Notes: a model not told the origin generated them from the letters alone. A DNA stretch of 64,000 bases from Cepaea nemoralis (GCA_014155875.1 JACEFZ010005141.1:1632501-1696500); one strand, 5' to 3'; shown: positions 47,024-57,713, counted from the stretch's first letter. Program-made: numbers and translations.

Positions 47024-47875
47024 GTGAAAATGTAGACTAAAATGTTCAGTTGCACACATGCATGCACACAGGCTCTGTCTGTCTGTCTGCCTGCCTGCCT
47101 GTCTGTCTGTCACATGTATGCACACAAACAACACACTTAAAACCCCCCTCCCGCTTGCCCCATGTCATCCGCTCCATGTCATCCACTCTGTAAACGGCAT
47201 TAGTTGTATCAGTGTGTGCGTTTACAACCAACCATATTTGTGCCTTTAAGTCAGGCAAACACATCCGATGCCTGCAGGACAGTATTTGGAACTGAGTTTG
47301 CCTTAATGCTTTTATATGTCCTCTCGACCAGGCTAGTAACTCGGTCTCATCCTTGGATCAAAATTTGGAGATTGATCAGTTATGGTATACTTAGCCAGAG
47401 TTAAGCAGTGAAGTTGTAAATCAATGACTGGGAACATTCATTTTGTTTTATCTTGTCTCTCATTCTCTTTTTCTCTCTCTGTCTCTCTCCCCATCCTCCT
47501 AATCATACATGCACACCAAATTACCTACATATACTCACCAAATCCGATTGAATCTCCTGTGCGAACAGTGTGAATGGATTTCAACATTTGCTTTGGATGT
47601 TAGATATATAATTTTGTTTATTTTTTCCAATTTTCTTTACTTCATGAATGTGTTTTGTGTGATGAATCTTAAGACCTAAACAGAAGTTTCCAAAATGTTG
47701 CTGCACTTACTTGTTTCATTCTGACTGGATAGGCCAGCGGCAACATTGTTTTTCTGTCTTGTTTTCTATTCTGTTTGTTTGTTCAGTGTATAATTTAGGT
47801 AAGGCAAGAAAGTTATCTTTTTCAGGTCACATTATATCTAGGATCAGAAGTAAACAATAAATTATTCCTCCGTGG
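47024..47875. other. PLC beta intron 4, first part
   Basis: No gene. A CTGT/CTGC tetranucleotide tract lies at about 47077-47111 and CT-rich text at 47455-47490. Confidence 0.5.
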
Positions 47876-48060
47876 CGAAGTGGTTGAGCCATTTGACTCG
47901 GGCTCTGAAGGTTGTGGGTTCGATTCCGGGCCGCACCTTTCGGTTCACGAGTGAAAGTTTTCAGACTTTTTAAAAATTTACCTTTTATGTTTGTTGCATG
48001 AAGTCCACAGAGGGTGAATACAAAACTTGGAACGGCAGTATTTTAAAAATGCACCCTGTA
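47868..48060 (+). repeat. tRNA-derived SINE R, copy 1
   Basis: A tRNA-like head with CCGTGGCGAAGTGGTTGAGC (box A) and GTGGGTTCGATTCCGGGCCG (box B) 40-50 bp apart, followed by CACCTTTCGGTTCACGAGTG and a T run. It is too degraded at the acceptor stem, and continues into a tRNA-unrelated body, so it is a SINE rather than a tRNA gene. A second copy lies at 52870-53190 in reverse. Confidence 0.75.
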
Positions 48061-48490
48061 TTTGTAGAATTTGTTATAAATATGTAACAAGAAGCAGCAC
48101 ATTTCATTTTCATTTAAATCAGATCCAAATATTAATATACACTGAGTCATCTGTCACTAGTTTAAGTAACAAATAAGTATAACAGCTTCAGTAGCTGAAA
48201 GCTTGAACAATGAATATGAGCAAATGTGAAAGAAAATGATAGAACATTGTGGTGTTTAAAATTAGCATACAGACAGCAAATAACAATCTTGCCTGTGAAA
48301 GAAAACAGCAGGCATGGATGATTTAAGAAGTCATGAATAAAATGACGCAAATAAAGAAAATTGATGACAGCCAATGATATTCAGCAATAGATCAGAAACA
48401 TATCAACTGCTAAAAATGAATTTAGATAAAATTAAAGGAAATACCGGATGTGAAAATGAAACATAATATAGAAAACATGCTTTAAAAAAA

Positions 48491-48512
48491 GTTAGTTGGA
48501 TATCCTTTACAG
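48491..48512 (-). repeat. SINE-like repeat K, part left of hAT1
   Basis: GTTAGTTGGATATCCTTTACAG is the 3' end of repeat K in reverse. The copy continues at 52671 beyond the hAT. Its last 8 bp (CTTTACAG) are the hAT target duplication. Confidence 0.75.
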
Positions 48513-48706
48513 CAGGGGTGGCAAACACGAGGCCCGCGGGCCACATGTGGCCCGCCGGGGGTCATGTTGCAGCCCGCAGAGCTAGGTCAAATGAACATAA
48601 ATGTTAACTTTATTGTACATATCACCAAAAGAACATTACATCATGAGTCGTTGTGACATATTTCAAATATTGTCTGCCTATCAACAACACTTGGATTCCC
48701 TATTAA

Positions 48707-49393
48707 CCCTTTACAGGACAGGCGCTTGTCCGTTTTGTAGCCCTGAACAGGCAAGATTTTTTCAGGTTCTGTAAAATTTCGGGTCGCGTTAGTAAAAACA
48801 TCACAAATAAGGTGTTAGTCAACCGATTTTAGTTAAATAAACAACACAATGAAGGGAAAAGCATGCAGAATATGTTACTCACGTGATTGTTGCCGGTAAT
48901 CCATATATGAACACAAATATTTACGAAATACGGCATGTTGTTTGTGATTTTCCGTCACCTATACGGCAATTTACAAACACATTTTCAGAATCATAATCAC
49001 TTTCTTTAAAGTCCGACTCATGACTGCTAATGCAAAGTAACGCTTTGCACTGATATCTAGCTCCGATTAATAATAAACTTCATGCCCTTTAATGTCATTT
49101 AAATTGAACAGAGCGAAATCTCGGCTATCACTTGAAGAATCGCCGAAATCCATTTTGAAAAACAGCGTAAAAATCCCGAAAACTATAAAAAAAAAGTCTG
49201 TTCAAATTCATTGTAGCGCGTTTACAAATGGCGTCCACTTTGTCAAGCTATCGGCGAAAGTGAAAGTAGCTGTCGGAAGTGTCGGAAAGCCGAGAGATCG
49301 CGTTTTTACAATGCATAATAGTATCGCCCGGAATCGGCCGCTACGCTCGTTTTAAGCGATCGGCCGGTAATGGCCGCTATGCCCTGTAAAGGG
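48707..49393. mobile_element. piggyBac-like non-autonomous element, copy 1 (nested in hAT1)
   Basis: 687 bp flanked by TTAA (48703-48706 and 49394-49397). Ends: CCCTTTACAGGACAGGCGC and, reversed, CCCTTTACAGGGCATAGCGG. The TTAA target and CCC-start inverted ends are the marks of piggyBac elements. No transposase is encoded; the 87-codon frame inside is not conserved in copy 2 and is not called. GGCCG-containing repeats lie near the right end. Confidence 0.88.
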
Positions 49394-49397
49394 TTAA

Positions 49398-50923
49398 ACT
49401 GTGTATTCAGAGGTCACAATATTAATTCGAGGCCAAGCCCAATTTTCTAACCACAACCTTAAGCCGCCGGTACGTTTCGTTTGAAGTTCACAGGAGTTGG
49501 AAACTGCGTCCACACGACCATCTGGTTGGTGACAAGAAGATGGGAGATAGCAACACTACTGCTTCCCCCCCCCCCCCCCACCTCTTTCTCCAGCCCGGCC
49601 CTTTCCGATACACCATCCCCATCAAGCTGTCATGTTTCATGCTAAAAGTGCGCCTAGGATAGGTACATGAAAAGAAATCGAATGTGTGGATTGAATTGAG
49701 AAGTTTTTAAGGTTTTAACATTGAGAACTGGAAGGAGTCTGAGAAATGCTTTTCTAGCGACCAGCTGTAATTTCCGTATTGCATACAGTGGGGTTCTTTG
49801 GACTCCAGGATGGTGGACTGTGCCTTGGCCGAACCTGAAGCATAGTACAAATGCTCTAGTTCTCATTTGGAGTGGCTGATTCATCGGCATATGATGAAAA
49901 GGATTCGCCTTTATATTGCTGTAAGAGCGGAATTTCCTTAATATGATTTGCTCTCCAAGTTTACGACAACCTCAACATTACAGAAGTCTATTGAGTGAAT
50001 GATCAATGTATATAAAAGGATGGCCTGGCCAACACCAATGTACCTACTACTCAAGTAAATGCACCAGCTGAGTCCTCCCTTCATGGCTAGTTGTTAAATT
50101 CAGGAGAAGGGTTATGAACATTGTCGAAATCTGGCAGTTATCCAGATGGACATTTACAAAACATGGATTGTTTCCACCTGGACATTTTTAAAACCTGAAC
50201 TTTATCTATGAGGACATTTTGAAAACCTGAACAGGCATTATCGTGGATATTTTTCACCCCCTTATTACTGACCGTCGTTTATCATGTACGGATAATTTCC
50301 ATCCTTGACTGGTATCATTATGGATATTTATGACTCTTGAAGTTTATCTGCCCTATGGATATGTATAACTCCTGAAGTTTATATGCCCTTTGGATATTTA
50401 TAACTCTTGAAGTTTACCAGCCCTGTGGATATTTATAACGTCTGAACTTTATCTGAACTATGGCCATTTATAACTCCTGAAGTTAATCTGCCCTGTGGAT
50501 GTTCATAACTTCTGAGGAAATTTATTATCAGGTATATTTCACTGCTTGAGGAATGTTTCACTGGATACTCCCAAATCCGGAACATTTAGCAGAATGAATA
50601 TGTGCACCTTGGGAACTTATTAACCTGGCTAGTTCTACTCCAGTGACTTAAACATGAACATTCGTAAAGGGAATATTATGGACCATAGACTGTAGGAACC
50701 ATGGTGGTTTAGTTTGTGAAAAGACCTTGTGGTATTAGATATAAACTCTCTGTTCCTGATATTTCTCTGAGTGGATGTTGTTGAAGGAAGAAATAATATT
50801 GGTTGGATATTGGCTGAGAACATCAGCGAGAAAGGTATGATTAATATAGATTATTAATATTATTTTGATGTGGGTTTTTGTTGTGTGAATATTCATTATG
50901 TGTATTTGAGGTATTACGTAACC
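49398..50923 (+). other. hAT1 leader region with 36-bp tandem repeats
   Basis: Non-coding left half of hAT1 between the piggyBac-like element and the transposase. From about 50150 to 50520 it carries repeated phrases of about 36 bp (GGATATTTATAACTC, CTGAAGTTTATCTGCCC) in at least six variant copies. It may be an internal transposon feature. Confidence 0.7.
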
Positions 50924-52488
50924 ATGGCGTCAGCTAGTAAAGACGTTGGACCAAAGAGAAGAATCACAGAAGAATTAAGAAGTATTCAAGACAGGTGGAC
51001 TATATACTATTTTTTCGTGGAAATTAAAACAAAGCTCATATGCTTGATATCCAACGAACCTGTTTCTGTGTTGAAAGAGAATAACATCAAACGGCACTAT
51101 GAGATTAAACATGCCAATACGTTTTATAAGTACAAAGGGCAATTTCGACAAGACCAAGTAAATGACTTTACAAAAAAACATTTCTGCACAACAAAGGATA
51201 ATTACTAGAGCCGGTTCAGAGTCAACATGCTATGTAAAAGCTAGTTATGAGTTATTTTAAAAAAAAACGAAGCAATATTCAGATGGTGAAATGGTTAAGG
51301 GATGTTTGGAGAGCGTCGTTGAAACTCTGTGTCCAGAAAAGAAGAAGCATTTCTCAAAAAATAAGTCTGTCTCAGGCTATTACTAGGCGTGTGGACGACA
51401 TTGGAAAATATATTGAAGATAATTTGAAAAGTTGAGCATCCGAGTTTATATTTTATGCTCTAGCAGTGGATGAAAGCACAGATATGGCAGATACTGCACA
51501 ACTGGCAATTTTTATCGTGGGTGCTGATCATCATCATCTTCTTCCACTTCTGCCATCAAATGTCGTGGGGAGGAATAATTTGTGTTCCAGAGCCCGGTGG
51601 GCGGCACTGGATAGTGTCATTCCGTGTGGCTGTACAATGTCTTTGATGTCGTCAATCCATTTTCTTCTTGGACGTCCTCTTGGTCTCGTCGCAGATGATC
51701 TTTGATGTAAGGCCAGTGAAGGTAGTTGCTGGTGTTGCATTCTAACAACATGGCCAAACCACTTGATCTGCTGTCTTTCAATAAATGTGGCACAAGGTGT
51801 TGATCCCACAGTCTGTCTGATAATAGCATAATAGTTGACATCCATTTTAAAAAGACAAAAGAATTAGCGGCGCTGTATCCACCTAAGGACACTACTAAGT
51901 TACGAGATTTGTTAGAAGTAGTTACATCGACATTGAATTGCTTTTTGTTACAACTTAACAACTTATCAGGCTTAACAACGGATGGTGCCCCAGCAATGGT
52001 TGGGAAACCCGAAGGTTTTGTAAAATTGATTGAAAATTAGGCCTCCAAAGTAGGTAACACTTCAATGCTAAATTTTCATTGCATTAATCATCAGGAGAAT
52101 TTATTTTCGAAGCCCCTCAAAATGGACCATGTCGTGAAAGTAGTCGTCAAAATAGTGATCTTCATGAAGTTGAATGGGTTGAGTCACCGTCAGTTCCAAG
52201 AATTTCTATTCTTTGGACTCAGATTATCATGACGTTACATTTTATGCAGAAGTAAGATGGCTGACCCGTGCCAAATTGTTGAAAAGATTGTTTTATTTGC
52301 AACTCGAAATACAATCATTCTTTGCAAGCAAGTCGAAAAGTATCCCAGAGTTTGAAGACAAAGAGTGGGTTTGTGACTTTGCATTTCTGGTCGATATAAC
52401 TAGCCACCTAAATGACATTAATAATAATACTCATCTACAAGGGAAAGGTAAATTAATTAACAAGTTATATTTTTTTGGTTTACATTAA
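50924..52488 (+). pseudogene. hAT1 transposase, broken
   Basis: Starts MASASKDVGPKRRITEELRS. An N-terminal zinc-finger-like segment KLICLISNEPVSVLKENNIK followed by RHYEIKH matches the hAT2 segment, but the second Cys is Ser here. Then ITRRVDDIGKYIEDNLKS and ALAVDESTDMADTAQLAIFI around the first catalytic Asp, TTDGAPAMVGKPEGFVKLIE, NFHCINHQENLFSK, and GLSHRQFQEFL toward the C-terminus. Stops and frameshifts occur at about 51210, 51435, 52040 and 52220, and a LINE fragment splits it at 51526-51845. Related to vertebrate ZBED5/GTF2IRD2-like hAT proteins. Confidence 0.88.
51526..51845 (-). mobile_element. LINE 3' fragment (family M) inside hAT1 transposase
   Basis: The minus strand encodes the C-terminus of an RTE-type protein: FIERQQIKWFGHVVRM, RGRPRRKWIDDIKDIVQPHG and LEHKLFLP, with a GAT-repeat 3' end at 51526-51537. 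The frame is intact over 103 codons. It interrupts the hAT text between IFIVGAD and the KKTKELAALYPP segment. Confidence 0.88.
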
Positions 52489-52670
52489 ACCAGGCAAGCG
52501 TTTGAGCACGATCTCACTTACCGGGAAGTGACTATGTGGTCGAAGTTGTAGCACGCTTGCTTATTTATTTTAATTAATAACAACAATTTTTAAAAAATTA
52601 GGTGTGTGGCCCGGCAGGAAATATTATTTCTGAAATTTGGCCCTCCTGCTGAAAAGGTTGGCCACCCCTG

Positions 52671-52812
52671 CTTTACAGGATGTCACAGTCAACCCGAGCA
52701 TATTTTATCTGTTTATGATTTTTTGGTAAGTTTACATTCAGTAGTTTGCGACTGCTTTCTGAATGACCGACACTCATACCATTATGAAAACCATCGCAAG
52801 GCAGTCTGCTGA
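52671..52812 (-). repeat. SINE-like repeat K, part right of hAT1
   Basis: CTTTACAGGATGTCACAGTC, GGTAAGTTTACATTCAGTA and TTGCGACTGCTTTCTGAATG match the copy near 17210-17310. Together with 48491-48504 it gives a continuous element once the hAT and one CTTTACAG are removed. Confidence 0.8.
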
Positions 52813-52869
52813 AATTAAAAACAAAACAAATAATATAATAGGACAAGCAGTACTACAAGTAAAGATGCA

Positions 52870-53192
52870 GAAATTATAAATGATGCAACTGACATAACAA
52901 AGAGGGTACAGAAAACATGAAAGTCCTATTCAGTGACAATAGAAGTCTCTTAAAAGTTGACAGGGTCGACTTCATTGCACTGGGTTTTATCACATATGGC
53001 TCAGTCTCTTTGTGCAGCGAACAGCTGAAAGCGTAGCATAAAGCACAAACTCTGTAGCTATAGCAATGACCCCCAGGAGTTTCTGAAAAAAATGCACTCG
53101 TGAACCAAAGGACACGGCCCAGAATCGAAACCACAACCTTCGTAGCCCAAGTTAGACGGCTTGACCACTTCACCACGGAGACTCAGGAGACA
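52870..53192 (-). repeat. tRNA-derived SINE R, copy 2
   Basis: The minus strand reads CTCCGTGGTGAAGTGGTCAA (box A) and GTGGTTTCGATTCTGGGCCG (box B), then TTGGTTCACGAGTGCATTTT, matching the head at 47876. The extent of the body toward 52870 is approximate. Confidence 0.72.
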
Positions 53193-53247
53193 ATAGAAGC
53201 CACATACCTGAACTTTATAATGCATATGAGACATCAAGCATGCTTAA

Positions 53248-53944
53248 CCCTTTACAGGGCAGACGCTTGTCCATTTTGTAGCCCTGAACGGGCAAGATTT
53301 TTTCAGGTTCTGTAAAAATTTCGGGTCGCATTAGTAAAAACATCACAAACAAGGTGTTAGTCAACCGATTTTAGTTAAATAAACAACACAATGAAGGGAA
53401 AAGCATGCAGAATATGTTACTCACGTGATTGTTGCCGGTAATCCATATATGAACACAAATATTTACGAAATACGGCATGTTGTTTGTGATTTTCCGTCAT
53501 CTATACGGCAATTTACAAACACATTTTCAGAATCATAATCACTTTCTTTAAAGTCCGACTCACGACTGCTAATGCAAAGTAACGCTTTGCACTGATATCT
53601 AGCTCCGATTAATAATCAACTTCGTGCCCTTTAATGTCATTTAAATTGAACAGAGCGAAATCTCGGCTATCACTTGAAGAATCGCCGAAATCCATTTTGA
53701 AAAACAGCGTAAAACTCCCAAAAACTATCAAAACAAGTCCGTAAAAGTCTGTTCAAAGTCATTGTAGCGCGTTTACAAATGGCGGCCACGTTGTCAAGCT
53801 ATGGGCGAAAGTGAAAGTAGCCGACGGAAGTGTCGGAAAGCCGAGAGATCGCGTTTTTACAATGCATAATAGTATCGGCCGGAATCGGCCGTTACGCTCG
53901 TATTTAGAGACCGGCCGGTAACGGACGCTACGCCTTGTAAAGGG
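53248..53944. mobile_element. piggyBac-like non-autonomous element, copy 2
   Basis: 697 bp, almost colinear with 48707-49393 and flanked by TTAA (53244-53247 and 53945-53948). It begins CCCTTTACAGGGCAGACGC and ends, reversed, CCCTTTACAAGGCGTAGCG. Shared internal text includes GAAGGGAAAAGCATGCAGAA and TCGGCTATCACTTGAAGAAT. Small indels near 53720-53745 explain the length difference. No transposase. Confidence 0.9.
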
Positions 53945-53948
53945 TTAA

Positions 53949-54492
53949 AGGTCAAGTAATGAACTGGCAATCAAGATGTTGGCAATGATGCCAGTGGTAA
54001 GATAACGTCAAGAAATGAACAAACAGCAGCCTGTCAGATGTACCAACTGAGCAAGACATGAAAGCCAACCTTTTTTATGGAAATATCTCTTGATATTGAT
54101 TGATGCATTAATAATTATTGTAAAATAAATAAACTATCCTATAAATGTCATCAGACATATTGAGGATTTTGTGTTAAATTTACATTGTAAACAGCACATT
54201 GTAAATAAATTCTGTATTATCGTAGCCTTCACTTTTCCACACATCTTGTACCTATGTTATGAGGCTGAATTAAGCCCACAGATGCATTGGTTGTGTAGCG
54301 CGGTCACTGGCTAGCGATATAGTTATTCACACAAAAGCAATGACAAGAAGACTATTTGATTAACAGCCTAAACATTAACAACCATCTGTCTAGTTGGATG
54401 GTGTTGCTAAGTCTCATACATCACATGTCTATCAATCATATGCTTTGTCTCTACTGTCACTACTGTTGAGCTGTATTGTCACAACAAATATA
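53949..54492. other. Intronic stretch, no gene
   Basis: Nothing recognised apart from the TA tract at its right end where the next hAT inserted. Confidence 0.5.
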
Positions 54493-54500
54493 TATATATA

Positions 54501-55662
54501 TAAGGGCTGCAGGAAGTTAACGATTAATTAATCAATGAATCGTTAATTATTTTTTAACGATTAATCGAAAACTTTTCTCCCATCACTTATACAAATGAAC
54601 CAGATGTCAAAAAATTGTCGGACATTTTAAACATAGTGCTGCAAACACAACCAAAAATTTGCAAAATTGTACTGAGTCACCATTGTGTAAGCTGCAGCAA
54701 GATGTACCAACAAGATGAAACAGTGTGTTCATTATGCTACAGAGTTTTCTACAGGTCAGAGAAGCATTAACTGTCTTACATGTCAGATGAAAAGAAGCAA
54801 TACAAAGGTCCAAAACTGTCAGGTTCAGATTGGGAGAAGATTTCAAAATATGTCAAAGTTTTGGACTTATTCTGACAGACCACAGTCCTGCTTGGCGGTC
54901 AAGATTTTGTTTCATGTAGCTGTGTATTGCCACTGCTATCATCGCTGACAAAGCATATGACTGTACACGATGATGATCCGGGCTACATAGCTAAATTTAA
55001 GGCAGCATGTATTAATGACTTCAGTGAACGTGTAGCAAATATGACAAGTATTTAAATACTACAGATTGCAACAGCACTTGATCCATGCTACAAATACCTG
55101 AAGTGTTTGTCAAAAGATGGAGAAGAACGAACTTGGTCACATATTGAACAACAAATAGCAGTTAATGTTCATGATGAGTAGATGGAGACTGCTGCAACGA
55201 ACGATAATGACATTGCCAATGAAACTATATGTGAACCAAATAAAGAGAGTATTAAGCTAATTGAGTCTGAAATGGATAAAAAAGTTGCTGAATCGGTTGA
55301 CCCTTTACAATGGTGAAAACTTAGAACATCGATATCCAAAATTGGCATTCCTTACCAAGACCATTCTGTGCATACCGGCTACCTCAGTTCCATGTGAACG
55401 ATTGTTCAGCTCTGCTGGTTATATTGTTAATAAGACGCACTCGTCACTTGAAGCAAATACTGTCAATATACTCGTCTGTTTGCACAGTTGGTTATTAGAT
55501 GACATATGAACAAGACAATCCAGTGTTATTTCGATTTATGACAAATATGACTATAATGTGAGTTATATGACTATAATTGTTTTGCTTTAATTGAAATTAA
55601 CGATAAATTAATCGTTAATTTTTCAAAAGTTAACTATTAAATTTAAATTAATCGGTCGCAGC

Positions 55663-55667
<5 letters not shown>
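54501..55667 (+). mobile_element. Shortened hAT (hAT3) inside a TA tract
   Basis: Ends are inverted: TAAGGGCTGCAGGAAGTTAA at the left and ATCGGTCGCAGCCCTTA at the right. Subterminal AACGATTAATCGAAAAC text is of the kind found in many animal hAT ends. It sits inside TA repeats, so the 8-bp target duplication (TATATATA) is expected but cannot be told from the tract. At 1.17 kb it is far shorter than an autonomous hAT. Confidence 0.8.
54590..55509 (+). pseudogene. hAT3 transposase remains
   Basis: Fragments in changing frames: SGSDWEKISKYVKVLDLF, ALDPCYKYLKCLSKDGEERT (about 55075-55135), DKKVAESVDPLQW and, near the end, PATSVPCERLFSSAGYIVNK (55375-55434), the hAT C-terminal dimerisation motif, then LVCLHSWLLDDI. 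The region around the catalytic acids is mostly deleted. Closest in style to ZBED1/ZBED4-type hAT proteins. Confidence 0.82.

Positions 55668-55739
<72 letters not shown>
55668..55739. repeat. (TA)n microsatellite
   Basis: About 35 TA units between hAT3 and the minisatellite Q array. Confidence 0.95.
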
Positions 55740-55744
<5 letters not shown>

Positions 55745-55907
55745 TAGCTGACCCGGCCCGGCTTCGCCCAGGCCCTGGCGGGGATCTATCTGTCTGTCTG
55801 CTTGTCTGTCTGTCTGACCCGGCCCGGCTTCGCCCAGCTCCTGGTGGGGAGCATCTCATTTAATTCATATAAGTAGTCATATAAGATCCCGTTCCCGTTC
55901 CCGACTA

Positions 55908-55946
<39 letters not shown>

Positions 55947-56036
55947 GTCTGACCCGGCCCGGCTTCACCCAGTCCCTGGTGGGGAGCATCTCATTTAATT
56001 CATATAAGTAGTCATATAAGCTCCTGTTCCCGACTA

Positions 56037-56095
<59 letters not shown>

Positions 56096-56402
56096 GACCC
56101 GGCCCGGCTTCGCCCAGACCCTGATGGGGAGCATCTCATTTAATTCATATAAGTAGTCATATAAGTTCCCGTTCCCGACTGTCTGTCTGTCTGTCTGTCT
56201 GACCCTTCCGGGCTTCGCCCAGTCCCTGGCGGGGATCTGTCTGTCTGTCTGTCTGTCTAACCCGGCCCGGCTTCACCCAGTCCTTGGTGGGGAGCATCTC
56301 ATTTAATTCATATAAGTAGTCATATAAGTTACCGTTCCCGACTGTGTGTCTGTCTGTCTGTCTTTCTGACCCGGCCCGGCTTCGCCCAGGCCCTGGCGGG
56401 GA

Positions 56403-56499
<97 letters not shown>

Positions 56500-56500
56500 A
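55740..56500 (+). repeat. Minisatellite Q, main array, ending in (TATC)n
   Basis: Six or so units of GACCCGGCCCGGCTTCGCCC plus TGGTGGGGAGCATCTCATTT, AAGTAGTCATATAAG, CGTTCCCGAC and a TCTG run of varying length. Unit length varies from about 60 to 140 bp, mainly through the TCTG run and loss of the middle segment. A TATC tract (56420-56499) closes the array. The first unit begins ACTAGCTGACCCGGCC. No protein. Confidence 0.9.
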
Positions 56501-56745
56501 GCCAGGGGACTTAACTTAAGATATAACAATGCTACTAAAAGTTATGTCCCTTGTTTTATATTTTCTTATGTTCAGTCATGTAATTACAAAATTAAATTTT
56601 AGTAAGGTAATAGCTGATAGTACACTAAAAAAAACTATGACAGTTGGTTGCACTGGAATGAGAAGAAGACGTGTAGAAAATTTCATCTCAATCGGATGGA
56701 CCGTTCGCGAACGCATAAAGAACGGACCCACATACATCCATACAT
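56501..56745 (+). repeat. Dispersed repeat H, copy 2
   Basis: Matches 2426-2610 in reverse. Shares TGACAGTTGGTTGCACTGGA, AGAAAATTTCATCTCAAT and GGACCGTTCGCGAACGCAT. It lies directly after minisatellite Q and before a CATA repeat, so H may be the unique end of a larger element that includes Q. Confidence 0.75.
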
Positions 56746-56769
56746 ACATATATATATTTTTTTTTTTTC

Positions 56770-57008
56770 GCGTTTCCATCCCGTTTCAGGATATTGCGGT
56801 CAACATCAGCATCTTTCAGCTGCATGTTGATTCCTAGGCTAGATTACGCTCATCAGCACACCATGACTTTCTGAGCGACCGGTTCCATACTCTCATAAGT
56901 CACTGGCGTGACTCGAACTGCTTCCAATTCTCGTGCGCTCACGTCAACCATGAGAGTAATCGGGATTACAGAGAAAGCTACTAACCCTTCGACCAGGGAG
57001 ACCGGCAT
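56770..57008 (-). repeat. Possible tRNA-derived SINE
   Basis: On the minus strand CTCCCTGGTCGAAGGGTTAG and, about 75 bp on, GCAGTTCGAGTCACGCC could be box A and box B. The spacing is longer than in a normal tRNA. Tentative. Confidence 0.35.
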
Positions 57009-57010
57009 AT

Positions 57011-57710
57011 ATATCTCATCTCATCTCAACTCATCTCATCATGTTCCTCTTGTACCTTGCGGTGTCGAGGTGAAGTATAAACATCGTGAGAGTGCCCGAT
57101 TATGGGCTTCATATATTGATATTCCCATGGACTCTGCTATTCCCTCCGTCCAACGTTTACATGGTCGGCCTCTTCGTCTGTTTCCATCTGGTCTGTACAT
57201 CATTGCTTTTTATGGTATGCTGTTGACTGGTAACCTACTTGCATGGCCAAACTTGCTGCTTTCTAATAAAATCTAGTGCTACTGTAACCCCCACTTTAGT
57301 CCTGATTTCTTCATTTCTGATCTTATCTCTTCTTGATACGTTGAGTATTCTTTTCAGGAACCTCATTCCTGTTGTGATTTTTCTTTTCTCTTTTTCTGTC
57401 ATTGTCCAGGTTTGGCATTGGTAGCAAAGAGTTGGCAGGAAGATTGTGTTGTAAAGTGCTTTCTTAGTAGTTATTGATACATGTTTGTTCTTTAATATTG
57501 GTGCCATTTGTCCAATGAGTTGATTTGCCTTATTGCACCTATTTTTGATCTCATCTTCTGATCTGCCATTTGATGATATTATACTTCCTAGGTGCTTGAA
57601 ACTCTTTACTTGTTTCAAGGGATGTTCATTTAGGTGAATTGTTGTTGTTTGTTCTTCTTTAGTTATAGTCATTATCTCTGTTTTGCTTGTGCTAATTTTC
57701 ATGTTATGTT

Positions 57711-57713
<3 letters not shown>
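57011..57713 (-). mobile_element. LINE F (RTE-like) 3' part with ATGAG tail
   Basis: The minus strand from 57713 encodes HNMKISTSKTEIMTITKEEQ, KQVKSFKHLGSIISSNGRSE, LPTLCYQCQTWTMTEKEKRK, MRFLKRILNVSRRDKIRNEE and GVTVALDFIRKQQ, an RT thumb and C-terminus open from the TA tract to about 57235. The 3' end is a GATGA/ATGAG repeat (57011-57040). The same family is at 13650-14317. The RT catalytic box is missing. Confidence 0.88.

Larger units (their letters stand above)
48513..52670 (+). mobile_element. hAT transposon (hAT1) with exact 8-bp TSD
   Basis: The element begins CAGGGGTGGCAAACACGAGG (48513) and ends GGTTGGCCACCCCTG (52670), imperfect inverted ends of the CAGGGGTGGC type. CTTTACAG is duplicated exactly on both sides (48505-48512 and 52671-52678). 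GC-rich subterminal text (GGCCCGCGGGCCACATGTGG) is typical of such hAT families. The inside holds a degraded transposase, a piggyBac-like insertion, a 36-bp tandem repeat and a LINE fragment. Confidence 0.95.

Noticed and set aside
47868..47945. A functional tRNA gene
   Set aside because: Boxes A and B are good, but the acceptor stem does not pair, a SINE body follows and a second diverged copy exists. It is a tRNA-derived SINE head.
49092..49355. An 87-codon gene inside the piggyBac-like element
   Set aside because: The second copy at 53248-53944 has indels in the matching part that break the frame, so there is no sign of selection on it.
55740..56420. CRISPR-like repeat array
   Set aside because: Repeats are not of constant length, spacers are simple TCTG runs rather than unique sequences, and the window is clearly from an animal genome.
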